In this document: one piece after another, positions 11,224-22,630 of the stretch | Position numbering within the stretch: the first letter of the stretch is position 1 | Layout of the letters: each line of letters starts with the position of its first letter | DNA from: Hysterangium stoloniferum | Taxonomy: Eukaryota > Basidiomycota > Agaricomycetes > Hysterangiales > Hysterangiaceae | Direction: 5' to 3' | Length of the DNA stretch: 64,000 bases | Assembly: GCA_015178975.1 (NCBI GenBank) | Contig: WHVD01000012.1 | Location: 1,178,001 to 1,242,000, forward strand | The notes under the pieces: model-generated | Told to the model about the DNA's origin: nothing | Seen by the model: the letters and a program-made list of their open reading frames with translations, nothing else | Database searches by the model: none | Program-made: the position numbers and the translations under genes

Positions 11224-12069
11224 TATATATATATAATAAATTATTAAATACACAACTATTCAGAATGTAATTTGGCGGTCCTAGAGCATATAGATCAAAG
11301 TTAGGCTGGCTCACAGACACCTGAGATAGCTAGTATACCCCAACTCGTAAAAAAAATACCATTTAGTAAATAGCTGGGCTTAGCTTGTTGTACTATCTAG
11401 CTAAGGCATCTACACATTCCACAATGCATGCTTCGCTTTCGTGTTTATCCTCAGTCTCACTAACTGAAATTTACTTGTTCTTCTGACTTGTGCAAATGAG
11501 AAGTGCTTCAGATTATTTCTGGCTTGCCTCACATTTGTGTCAAAGTATGCTGTGAATAGGCCAGAATACAGTCGGAATAAGTTTCATCGCATCGCTACGC
11601 ACATGTTGCCCAACTGCTTATAACAGAAGGATATCACTTTTTATTTATTGATACCAAGCATTGATGCCTATCATTCCCGACACCTGATTTCTCCAGTGCC
11701 GGGGTCAGGCGACATGCCACTACGCCAGATTTATTGTGACCGACGGCTCTGAATCCTATAGGACAGGCTTTGACTGGGGTGCTAGGAGATTGAATAACAC
11801 AGGCTTAGAGATTGGACCGTGGTATCTTTGTGGACTCGCTCTGGAACGAGTCGGCAGGACAATCCTTTATCACTCAAAGGTTTCATTGTTATTAGCTAAG
11901 CTATTGTTTTATGAACAAGTTGTGAATCACCGGCGGCCTTTTAGAAGTACTAGACGACTTTACAAACCTCCACCCACACAAAACCCGGAAATAATCTTGC
12001 AAGAGATAGTTGATCTAATGTGGTATGAGTTGCCTACATCTGAAACCTGGAGTGCCTTTGACACTTCTT
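11224..12069. other. Unassigned, one orphan open frame
   Basis: The open frame at 11736-12101 (plus) has normal amino-acid use but no domain I recognise. It runs into the Helitron scrap that follows and may be part of the same decayed transposon. The rest shows nothing. Confidence 0.35.
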
Positions 12070-12338
12070 TGGAATTTGGATCCAGGCCAAGGATTTCGTA
12101 ATGGAACAAGACTGCCATCAATCCAAATGATTCACAGAGTACTTGAAAGGAAGATCATAACAGGACCTTCCTCAGGAGAGCTGGCATTCGTCCCTTGAAT
12201 AACAATTATTCCAAAGTACAAACCAGATGCCATTTGCATTGCATCATAGGCAGTTTCCACTCAAGCTTGGGTTTGCTATAACTATCAATAAGTCACAGGG
12301 TCAATCTTTAAAATTAGTTGCATTTGTGCACTCCTATC
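12070..12338 (+). mobile_element. Helitron helicase C-terminal fragment (broken)
   Basis: Reads as the end of a Pif1-like Helitron helicase: LDPGQGFRNGTRL, then ELAFVP, then QFPLKLGFAITINKSQGQSL, the conserved late helicase motif. At least one stop and one frame change separate these pieces. The fragment is cut at 12338 by insertion of the Copia element, and no clear continuation was found beyond 17446. No Helitron terminus (CTRR plus hairpin) was seen. Confidence 0.7.
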
Positions 12339-12673
12339 TGTTGAATTTTAGGCTCTTGCAGTCAGACCAATGGCTACCCAACACCGTATACGGATACACC
12401 ACCCTGTATACGGTTATACCAAGCCGCATTATCCCCTGCCTAATATACCACGACTCACTACCATCAACTACGTAATTTAGATATTTTACTATTTAGCCTC
12501 GAACATTTCGATACCCATACCTCAGTCGAATCACTATCTGTGTCGACTGAGGTACGTCACTACGAACTATTTCTCGTCTTCATATTCTTATCTTGATGTA
12601 ATGTAGCGTGTTTCTTACAGGTAGTAAATCTTAGTCGAATCACTATCTGTGTCGACTGAGCGTGTTTCTTACA
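12339..12673 (+). repeat. 5' LTR of the Copia element at 12.3-17.4 kb
   Basis: 335 bp, TGTTGAATTTTAGG...TTTCTTACA. It contains a 10-bp perfect stem-loop at 12520-12552 (CCTCAGTCGA / TCGACTGAGG) and a second, slightly weaker copy at 12630-12660. Confidence 0.92.
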
Positions 12674-12690
12674 GGTTATGGGCCCCGACC
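12674..12690 (+). promoter_or_regulatory. Primer-binding site, half initiator-tRNA type
   Basis: GGTTATGGGCCCC directly follows the 5' LTR. It is complementary to the anticodon stem-loop of initiator methionine tRNA (GGGCCCAUAACC in Drosophila), the half-tRNA priming known for copia. The same motif follows the other Copia 5' LTR at 50909. Confidence 0.75.
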
Positions 12691-15600
12691 AAAGCTGTTA
12701 ATTAACCATCGAAATTGACTGACCAAACAAACTGACCCCGACATTGACCAACTGAACCTGACCCTGACCAACTAAACTTGACCCCAACCAACTGAACCCC
12801 GACCCAACTGACTAAAACAAATATGGCGTCACACCAACCAGCACTATTTATGTTGCAACCTGAGGATCGCCTCGATGGACACAATTGGTTCGCATGGCAC
12901 GACACTATCTGGTCTGCAGCGGGTGCACGAGGCGTCCGAGGGTATATGGATGGAACTATAAAGAAACCTTCCCAACTTGCCCCCAATACTACCCCTGTAC
13001 CAACGACTTACTGGGGATCACACAATCCTTCACCCGAGGAATGGGAACAGCGCGACGCATATGCAAAGGCAATGATTGATCTGAACGTCAAGAATCCTAT
13101 CGGCAATGGCATTCAACCGTCCGATACTGTGAGTGAGGCCTGGTCCGCCCTGAAAGCGATACACAGTGCAACCTCCGATATAGGTTTGCTTAATGCCAAT
13201 AACGATTTGCGTACAATCAAGCATATTGACAGCGCGGACATCATATCCCATTTCACATGACTACGTGAAGGATTGGCAAAGGTCAACGCGCAAGGGGGAA
13301 AAATGGACGATTCTACTTTCCGCACAATTGTGATTGCGTCGATGCCTAAGGAGTGGGATCTAGTAATTGGAACTCTTTTCTCACTGAAGACCTCCAAAGA
13401 AGTAATATCAAACCTCACCTTATATGACAAAACAATCGCACGAAACAGGAAACCCACACCCCAAACTTCACAAGCTCTCGCGACTACTAAATCTAATCGG
13501 TCTAGTGGTGTTTGCTCCAACCCCAACTGTAAATGCATAGGACACACGATTGAGAAGTGTTTCAAAGTCGGAGGGGGAATGGAAGGTCAGTTTCCTGATT
13601 GGTGGAGAAAGAAGGGGACCAGTACTGGTGGAAGTCAAGCCGTGCAGCAACAAAAACCATCCGACGGTGTACCTACCAAATCAACAGCTAACGTGTCGAC
13701 AGCTAACGTGGCAGTCGTGCCCTCTACTCCCTTCACGCCTGGATCTGGAGAATTCTGCGCCCTTATGACGCAGGTAGATCCAACGGTATCCACCAACAGC
13801 ACTATTGTCACCTATGCTGACTCCGCAGCGAGTGATCATTTTTTTATTGATATAAACGATTTTCAAACTTACAAGAATTATAATGGGAAGGATGGGACTA
13901 TGGCTAACAATGGTAGCACTTTTTCAATCTGCGGAAAGGGGACAGTTAGCAAGCGTTGCATATACGATGGACACATTATCAATCTCATATTTCAGGACAC
14001 ACTTCATTGCCCGACCTTATCCCACAACCTCGTGTCCATCGGGAAACTTGACAACAGTGGATGTTATGCAATTTTTGGGGGCGGCGGCGTTACATTTATC
14101 AACCCAGATGGTCATCCATTTATGTATGGGAGGGGAGAAGGAACAATGTACAAGATCGACATCTTTCCCCCAGCTGGCCCCCTCCCAGATAGCGTGCAAT
14201 TATCACCGGAGATGGCAATACACCCAGCAGCCGTAGTCAAGATGACCGCACATGCTTTTTCTGCCAAATCCCACGACTGACCAACCAATATAGATACCTG
14301 GCATCGACGCCTTGGTCACATTCAGTACGATACTGTACAACAAATGGCCAATCACAACGTCGTTCGTGGCATGCAGGTAACCACCATGACGCCCCAACCA
14401 GGGACATGTGAGGGATGTATAATGGGGAAGCATACACACCGCCCATTCTACATCAATGATGAGCGTGAAACAGCAATCGGGGAACGGACCTATGTTGACT
14501 TGTGGGGACCGTCCCGAGTCCAGTCCATCGGCGGGAGAAGTTACATGATGCCGTGTGTCGACGGGTACAGTGGTCACCCGGAAGTTTTCTTCTTGTCCAG
14601 TAAAGAAGCAAAAGGAACCTTAGCCGCATTGAAGCAATATACAGCACTCACTGAACGTCAGACAGGGATGAAGGTGCGCAGGATACGTACTGACGAAGGC
14701 ACCGAATTCTTCAATTCATTGTGGACCACTTACCTCAACGAACAAGGGATTATACACGAAACCACCACTGCATACTCGTCTTCGTCCAACGGCATTGTCG
14801 AGCGATGTCATCGCACCATCATCGAGCGAGTGTGTGTTTGCCTGTATGAGAATAAGTTACCTTCTGCGCTGTGGTGCGAAATAGCAGCAGCGATCGTATA
14901 CGTGATGGATTTTATCCCTACTACCAGAAACCCCAACTCGACTCCTTTTGAGTTGTGGCATGGGAAGAAACCCAATATTTCTCACCTGCGTCCCCTCGGT
15001 TGTGTAGCTTATGCTAAAATCCCCGTCGAAACAGGAGGAGGGCTTAGTAAACTGGATCCACGGTCCATAAAAGGGGTGCATATTGGATATTTCGGATGTG
15101 ACGCTTATAGAATTTACGACCCAGAGATGCGTCGTATTTTTCGCTCGCGTGATGTCATCTTCGAGGAGGGTCGCAGTTGCAAGACACTGATGGAGATATC
15201 GGGCGATGAGGAAATACAGAATCTCGACCACGTTACACTCACCACACCGGTTAACGAGAACACAGACGAACTGAGCAGCGGTTTGGCACCAGTACAAGAC
15301 CACACTTCCGCAATTGCCCCAACCAATATCTCAATCCCAACCGTCACTGAGTCTACCAGCGTGGAATCTGCACCACGTCGTTCCACACATGTATCTGTTC
15401 CAACACAGGCACTTAAGGAATCTCTCACCTCAGAGATGAACATACAGCAAGCCCAGTTGGCAGGGGAAGTGTGGGCTGACGACAGAGTACATAGTGCATT
15501 CCATACTGATGCCATGACAGTTCCAGACCCAACAAACATGTGGCTTCCCAAAACATACAGCGAGGCAATGACGCGTCCTGACATATGGGCGGGCCGGCCC

Positions 15601-17113
15601 TATCAACAAAGAGTTAGACGTCATGAGAAAACACGGGGTGTGGACAGTTATGGACTGTCCTGCTAATGCTAGACTGGTACAAACGCGTTGGACCTTTGCA
15701 CACAAATACAACAGTAACGGCGAACTTATTGCCCGCAAGGCAAGACTCGTCGCTAAAGGTTTTACCCAAATACCCGGTGTCGATTTTTTCGAAACATACG
15801 CCTCTGTCGTTCGGTATGAGTCACTGCGAATGAATTTGGCCATCGCAGCTGCCAAAAACATGGAGTCATGGCAGATTGACTACGTCGCGGCATACCTCAA
15901 TTCAGTTCCACAAGCTGTTACATACATCGAACTTCCTGATGGCGCGAAGGAGGCAGGGAAGGTCGGGAGACTGGAAAGGACTTTATATGGCACCATGGAT
16001 GGTGCCAATAACTGGTGGGGAACTTTGGATAGAGAAATGGGTGAGTTGGGATATTACCAGTCAAAAGCCGACCCATCAGTGCGCTCCCGCCATGCGAATG
16101 GCAGCACCACAATAACATCCACATACACTGACGACATGACCGGAATCTCCTCATCTGAAGAAGAGGCACATAGAGCCAAGGAAGAATTAGGCTGGAAGTA
16201 CGAGACCAAGGACATGGGGGATGCGAATTTAATCCTGGGAATCCGAATCGACCGTGACAGGAAACGTGGCACAATAAAGCTATCACAACGTGCATACCTC
16301 GAACGAATTCTTGAGCGTTTCGGAATGACAGAGTCAAACCCTCGTGGCACACCACTACCCCCAGGCATTACGCTGAACAGGGAGCAGGGGCCCCAGACGA
16401 CTGAAGACCGTGTCTTCATGGCTGATAAGCCATATCGAGAGTTACTGGGATCGATTATGTATGCACAAATTGCAACGCGTCCAGACCTCTCGTACGTGGT
16501 CTCCACACTGAGCAAGTTTGCCTCAAACCCCGGGAAGGCTCACTGGAACGCATTGACCCATGTCTTACGATATATCAAAGGGTCACTCAATTACGGGATT
16601 ACATATGGGGGTTCACTCCAGGATGTCAGGCCAGTCGGGTATGTCGACGCTGATTTCGCAGGGGACACTGACACACGCCGATCCTGTTCCGGACACGTTT
16701 TTATTCAGGCAGGGGGACCTACTGCTTGGGGATCAAAATATCAGCCGACAGTCGCTCTATCAACAACAGAGTCGGAATATATGGCACTCACCCAAGCCAC
16801 GAAGCAGATATTGTGGATGTACGCCGCAATGGATGAAGTCGGTTTTCCACAGCCGAAGCCAGCAATCCTTTACAATGATAATTCAGGCGCAGTTCTCTTA
16901 ACCAAGAATACGAAACACAATGCACGTGTTAAGCATATTGATATACGGTATCACTACATACGGGAACGGGTCGAGGAGGGGGACATCGAAGTCCGTCACG
17001 TCGCATCATCTGATAACCTCGCGGATATGTTCACGAAACCGTTGCCCAAATCAACGCTCATTCAGCAATGTATTGCGCTGCGACTCTGCGAGAGTGCGTC
17101 GAGCCAGGGGGAG

Positions 17114-17441
17114 TGTTGAATTTTAGGCTCTTGCAGTCAGACCAATGGCTACCCAACACCGTATACGGATACACCACCCCGTATACGGTTATACCAAGCC
17201 GCATTATCCCCTGCCTAATATACCACGACTCACTACCATCAACTACGTAATTTAGATATTTTACTATTTAGCCTCGAACGTTTCGATACCCATACCTCAG
17301 TCGAATCACTATCTGTGTCGACTGAGGTACGTCACTACGAACTATTTCTCATCTTCGTATTCTTATCTTGATGTAATGTTTCTTACAGGTAGTAAATCTT
17401 AGTCGAATCACTATCTGTGTCGACTGAGCGTGTTTCTTACA
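17114..17441 (+). repeat. 3' LTR of the Copia element at 12.3-17.4 kb
   Basis: 328 bp, preceded by a purine-rich tract (agggggag). It is nearly identical to the 5' LTR and is followed by the second CTATC. Confidence 0.92.
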
Positions 17442-17478
17442 CTATCTTCTCACATTGACACACTGGGATAACCCCCCT

Positions 17479-17808
17479 CTCCAAAAAATTTTAGGATCCT
17501 CAGTAGAGCCATATTTTATACAAACTCCAATAGTCATCCATGGAATCCTTATAAGAGTTAAAATTGATTAGAGATCTTTGAGGATTCTAATGTTTATTGG
17601 ATTCTAAACCCTGCAATCACATGTTAGATCCCTAAGCAATTTTAACTCAGTTATGGATCTTTGAAGGATCCGAAAGTTTGTTGGATTTTAAACCCCCCCA
17701 ATCACATGTTGGATCCTTAACTGACTTTAAATCAGTTAAGGATCCAATGAGTGATCAGCAGAGTTTATATAAAATAAGCCTTTACTTAGGATCCTAAAAT
17801 TTTTGGAG
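17479..17808. mobile_element. MITE-like element, 330 bp with 21-22 bp terminal inverted repeats
   Basis: Ends are CTCCAAAAAATTTTAGGATC(CT) and its inverse AGGATCCTAAAATTTTTGGAG. The interior holds two diverged tandem copies of an ~85-bp unit (about 17571-17655 and 17662-17750) sharing 'caatcacatgtt(a/g)gatcc'. No coding capacity and no clear target-site duplication, so the superfamily is not assigned. Confidence 0.7.
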
Positions 17809-18786
17809 CAAGGACTTTTCCTGGTGACAGTTTTATATTGGTGTTTTAAGGGACAAATTGGACAAGAGTGAAAATGCCACTCCATGCCACTGATATGACT
17901 GTGAATACAGTCTTTAAGGATGTTATTATTAGTTGCAAATACTCTCTATTGACCCATAAGTAAGTTTTCCACAAAGTTGAAAAAGGAGACTGATTTATGT
18001 TTTTTTGGGTTTAGTGAATACAAAAAAAGGATATATGCAATTGTAAATAACTAATAAGCTTTCATCACTTAAAAATAAGTTTCTCTAGATTAGATCACAT
18101 GCCCTAATAGATACTTAGAATTGTTGATACAGAGTAAAGTTGTGGGGTGGTGGGGTGGTGGCTTGCCCCTCACAGGTCATACAGCCTTGTATTCAATTTA
18201 TTTAATGGACAATTGGTCAGGTAGTACTTTACAGTAGCCTAGTCATCAGTATATTTTCAACACCTGCCAACACTCCAGTCATTCCATCAAAGTCCTTTCT
18301 ATTCTGACTTTTTGACTAGGTACTAAGACAGATGGGTTCTGCACTGGAGATGTGGGGAATTTTGACTGCCACTGGGGGACCAGTGGCAGGATCCCTCTAT
18401 CACAGAATAAATATTACATGGTTCCAAGGACCAAAATAGATGATAGGTTCCATGGTCACACAAGGTTTGGGTCCATGGTTTTCCAAAATACTCCCACAGT
18501 GCCAAAAATAATCCTGCACTTACAGAAATGCTCCTGTGGCATTGAAAAAGTGCCCAAAAATCTCCCCCAGTGCCCCAAATACTCCCACATTGACTAGGAC
18601 TGGGAATGTGACTAAGTTGATAGTACCTTTTACCTGAGTTTGGGCACTTTGCACCCTCATGTGAAGTTCCATTCCTGGAAACTCTTCAGAGTATTTCCTG
18701 GATATTATCTCTGGGTCCGAACCATCTTCTGGACCAGTATCAAGATCTGGAATCCACTGGAACCTGACCCTCATTTAGACACCTCC
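17809..18786. other. Unassigned CpG-poor repeat-like DNA
   Basis: No gene. The stretch 18470-18590 repeats a loose motif around 'actcccacagtgcc' several times. Composition matches the decayed repeats elsewhere in the window. Confidence 0.4.
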
Positions 18787-19350
18787 TGTTATGACCCAGA
18801 ACTTATCGGACTCTGCCCTTCAGTAGGTGACTTCCAGTCAGACTCCCGGTCAGACTCCCGGTCAGACTCCCGGTCAGACTCCCGGTCAGACCCCCGGTCA
18901 GACTCCCGGTCAGACTCCCGGTCAGACTCCCGGTCAGACTCCCGGTCAGACTCCCGGTCAGACTCCCGGTCAGACTCCCGGTCAGACTCCCGGTCAGACT
19001 CCTGGTCAGACTCCCGGTCAGACTTCTGGTCAGACTCCCGGTCAGACTTCTGGTCAGACTCCCAGTCAGACTCCCGGTCAGACTCCCATCTCTGATCCGA
19101 CTTTCCACCCCAAGTCTCTGATCTGACTTTCTGACATCCACCTCAATATGTATCTGATACGACGTTACTAAATACAGAACAAGGATGAGGTTTGGAAATA
19201 TGGAAACTATAAATGTTCCATAGTCGGAAGTTGGGTCAGATTTTGAGGTGGATGACAGGTTAACAGTTATTCATTTGCTTGTTTATTGTTCTTGTTGTAT
19301 TCCTGTTTTGGAATCTTCATCCTAATCTGTCTTATTATACTCCTAAGCCC
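18787..19350 (+). mobile_element. LTR-B-like fragment with an internal minisatellite
   Basis: Starts TGTTATGACCC, and its later part (about 19265-19340) matches the middle of the LTR-B copies at 3848 and 51946. The right end was not found. The fragment is interrupted by the minisatellite at 18834-19088. Confidence 0.55.
18834..19088 (+). repeat. 12-bp minisatellite (cagactcccggt)n, about 20 copies
   Basis: Units are almost identical, with a few variants (cccccggt, ttctggt, cctggt). Because 12 is a multiple of 3, all frames stay open and produce repetitive peptides such as SDSR on one strand. These are not genes. Confidence 0.9.
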
Positions 19351-19829
19351 CACAAGCCCCCCACAAACTCCCCACCCCACAACTTTCATCTGCATCAACA
19401 ACTTTAAGTATTTAGGTGGTATATTGTTAGAGAAATACATTTGGAATTTAAACGAAAAATCATCTACCTAATCAAATCAACACTCTCCTGAATGATATTC
19501 CCCAACTACTCACAGCGCTACACAGTATTTTGTCTACCACCATCGGTCGGACGGCCCGGAGGCCTTTTAGAACCCGCCTAAACATCGTTACCTTTGCTTT
19601 TAATGCAGATATGATGACTCCATACATGAGTTTCGTCCCGACAGGTTCCAAACCGACTCTGCAGTAGTACCCAGATGAAACTTCAATACTTGAAGTTGTC
19701 AGTGAGTTGGACGGTACTTCCCAGTCGGTATTGAGATATATGGAATTTTTGGAATAAATGCTATTCTAACATCCTGATGCCATGGTTTGGTCTTCGCATT
19801 ACAATCTCAGAATATTCCATCAGTAGCCA
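19351..19829. other. Unassigned transition into the gene island
   Basis: From about 19500 the CpG frequency rises to that of the gene island. No gene recognised. Confidence 0.4.
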
Positions 19830-20378
19830 TTATTTTCCCCGATGCAGAATAACACACCAGGTTGTCAGTGTAGATGCCACCTGTCTCTCAGACAATGGCA
19901 TGTGACCGTCTCGTCCTCGTAAACACAAATTATAGCCAGGCTCGTTACGAGCCCACTCTTCTTGTAGTATTCCGCGAAATATTTCTCTCATTCCCGTCTC
20001 CGACGTGTGGTCCGGTACCCGCGAATTTACGCTAGCAGGTGTTACCGCATTAGAAGACAACATCGCATGAGATCCGCATAAGCTGGGGTTAGATACAATG
20101 CCATCAGTACCATCAGGACATTTTTTTATTAGATCATACGGTAGATTATGAATCTTCGCACTGAAAAAAGCTGGGGCTGAGCAGATGAGTGATGTGAGCC
20201 GCTAACCAATTCATTAACGCACTTCTTCTAGATGCCTTTCATTAAGTGGGATGTGCCTATTGATTTCAGGGGCATTCCAACAAATATCATGACCTGCTCC
20301 CTTGCAAGCCCACAGATCCTCAGCTGCATTGTTGACTGGAGGGAGTACATCGACCATTTCATAATTTCCCTGTTCCAT
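19830..20378 (-). CDS. Small two-exon hypothetical protein with a duplicated motif
   Basis: Not recognised. Exon 1 is 20378-20223 or a few bases longer (52 codons). Exon 2 ends at the stop 19830. The joint is uncertain: a GTTAAT donor at 20218 with the acceptor before 20176 keeps frame (42-nt intron), as does GTGCGT at 20222 with an acceptor near 20149. The product is about 165-170 aa and acidic, without a signal peptide or membrane segment. Two related segments are visible: GAGHDICWNAPEINRHIPLN ERH in exon 1 and EPGYNLCLRGRDGHMPLSER in exon 2, sharing G-x-x-x-C/L-C...H-x-P-L-x-E-R. It is the minus-strand neighbour just downstream of the M28 gene. Confidence 0.5.
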
Positions 20379-20578
20379 GGTGTCGGGAATACTTTACGCT
20401 AACCCTAATTATGAGCATGAGTAGCATCCATTAAGGTGTATCACTCGTATGACTGAATTGTGCAATACGAGTAAATCTTTAACCAACGCATCGGTTGGGG
20501 GGGGGAAGAAACCCTGTTAACACTTCACGCCATACATAATCAATGGTATTCAAGAAAGCTCGCACACTCTATCTAATG

Positions 20579-22630
20579 CTAAATACTCTCCGCTCTGAAC
20601 CCAGCGGTGTGAAGGAGCGTCGCGAACTAAACGTAGTGGATGCGGGGTTAGCATTTGAATTAAAAAATATTATTACAAAATTAAATACGTACTGTAACCT
20701 TTGCAATGGAACGGATTTGTTCAAAATCGTATCCTTCACGGTCGCTCAAGTCACCTATGTACATCATGATATCAGTATGGTAGGGTATGATTGATAGAAG
20801 TGTAAAAACGTACGACTATTGTGGTACATTGGGTCGGCGATTGCACCGGCACGCTCAAAGACTTGGGTTGCGGCGTATCCTTGTTCGTGGAAGGACTGTT
20901 GGAGCACAAAATCTTTAGCATGTGCTTAAGGGGTTGAAGGGAAAAGGTCAAACCTGGTGGTCAGAGCAGCAGGCCTGGACATTATGATATGAGTCTCAAA
21001 TTTAATAGGATATAACAATAAATAAAAACACACAGAAGTTAATCCGACGCTTAACTCGGGACTGTACAGCGCCGATACATTAGCAACCAATTGTGCAACT
21101 TCTGCAGTCCCAATACTATATATCAGACCATGACGAGTCAGTGGATAAACAGAGTGCTGGACCAGACAAATAATGCCACATACCGATCAGGGAGCCCAAG
21201 CTGAGCAGGCTCGCCAGGCTTATGGTACGCAATCATATCAGCTTGAATCATGAGCGTGACATTCGCGTCTGCTTCTCTGAGTTCCTCTAGTAGAAGAATG
21301 ATGGTGTTAGCAATCTGTCGGGGATGCGGAATTTGGATGAGGCAAACGCACTGGCATAGGCACGACTCCCAACTAACCCCTGTTCCTCGCCTGCAAATGC
21401 GACAAGCTCGACGTTGGTGTGGAATTTAATTCCTTTGTTTTTGATCGTGCGAGCAATACCAAGGATGGAGAGGACGCCTGAGCCATCATCGTTACCTCCG
21501 GGGGCACGGGTGCTGATTGCGAAAAGGTAAATCCTAGACGCAGGAGAAAAGAAAAGGATTTCATACCTTCCGAAACTGCCACGAGAATCATAGTGGCCGC
21601 TGAGAATGCTAGTTTGGGGGGGTTAGGGTTGGAGGATTATTATGTGGGGAAAGTTATATGATGTCAAGTTTCTCTTACATTGTGCCAGTTGTGTTCACAA
21701 CAGCTGGGTATTTGCTATAGGACATGGTTACTATTGTAAAAATAATTCCGGACTTTTCAAGACATACCATACAACATTGGGTGCATATCCGAAGGAAAAT
21801 GGACGAAGTTCACAATCGCCACCAGTATCCTCGAACCGTGCCTTTATCCAATTCGCCGCCTTTCGCGCACCAGTGGTGAATGATTGTCTGGAAACAATCG
21901 GGGAGCTCTCGTCCTCGCCTGTAAGGTATCGAATATCATTCCTCATTTCATCTACCTGTGTGATTGCTCAACGTCCCGCGAGGTCACGTTGCATAATATA
22001 TTTCATGATACGCACAGAGAGGTCGCCAATGAGTGAGGAAATGTCTGCTTCAAAGTGGAGATCTGATAACCAGCCGGAAACACGGTTGACATCTTTTGAA
22101 GGGACGGGAATGGCCGCTAAAGTTGGCAGCAGTACCGGGACGAAAAACCGGGGTAGGACCGTATCCAGCGATGACAATGCGACATCAGGAATAGAGATTA
22201 GGGCGGATGAAGGGGTTCTATGAAGAACAAAAGCATCTGGATTTATGGCGAACACGCTTTGAGAGTCGTGCACGCGCTCGCTGTAGCTTACGAAAAGCAT
22301 CACAAGCTTATCAAGAGCTTCAGAGAACTCTGGCTCATCTCCTCGTATACTTTCGTCTACGCCAGCTTCTTGAATATAGACCACGCTAGTTTTATCTTGA
22401 ATTGGAAGTAAATGGGCAGTATCCAGTGACTGCAATGCACCACACTCCAATGAACTGCGATAGACATTATAGGTGTCGCCGTTGGTGCCGTATAAACCTA
22501 AATGAGAAAGACACTCATCAGTAGATTTGGTGGCTACGGCTTCGCCTGGTGTAACAAACAGAACAGGAGTTGACTCCACTATAATAGTAGAGGAAAGTAG
22601 AGAGGCAAAGAGAAAGAGGAAAGCAATCAT
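20579..22630 (-). CDS. Secreted M28 family zinc aminopeptidase
   Basis: Zinc metallopeptidase that trims N-terminal residues from peptides, likely secreted: it starts MIAFLFLFASLLSSTIIVES, a signal peptide. Eleven exons: 22630-22016, 21955-21768, 21714-21679, 21608-21567, 21533-21352, 21286-21184, 21115-21034, 20974-20954, 20895-20814, 20754-20693, 20626-20579. All phases agree and give 486 aa, a normal length. Metal-site motifs are present: GHYDSRG (about 285), RAPGGNDDGSG (about 309), FAGEEQGL (Glu 343-344), MIQADM, and CCSDHQSFHEQGYAA near the end. Exon 8 is a 21-nt microexon and intron 4 is only 33 nt. It is transcribed away from the RBR gene across 1.3 kb. Confidence 0.92.

Larger units (their letters stand above)
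12339..17441 (+). mobile_element. Copia (Ty1) LTR retrotransposon, target-site duplication CTATC
   Basis: A 5.1-kb element with LTRs of 335 and 328 bp and CTATC at 12334-12338 and 17442-17446. Parts in order: primer-binding site just after 12673; gag from about 12.8 kb with a zinc knuckle near 13.5 kb; protease near 13.8 kb; GAG-pre-integrase and integrase about 14.3-15.1 kb; reverse transcriptase about 15.6-16.4 kb; RNase H about 16.6-17.1 kb; a purine-rich tract just before 17114. The LTRs differ by about four substitutions and one 7-bp indel (roughly 1%), so insertion is fairly recent. The coding region is broken, with about three breaks. Confidence 0.93.

Noticed and set aside
18640-19141. 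Open frames of SDSR, TPGQ and TGSL repeats on both strands
   Set aside because: Produced by the 12-bp minisatellite, which leaves all frames open.
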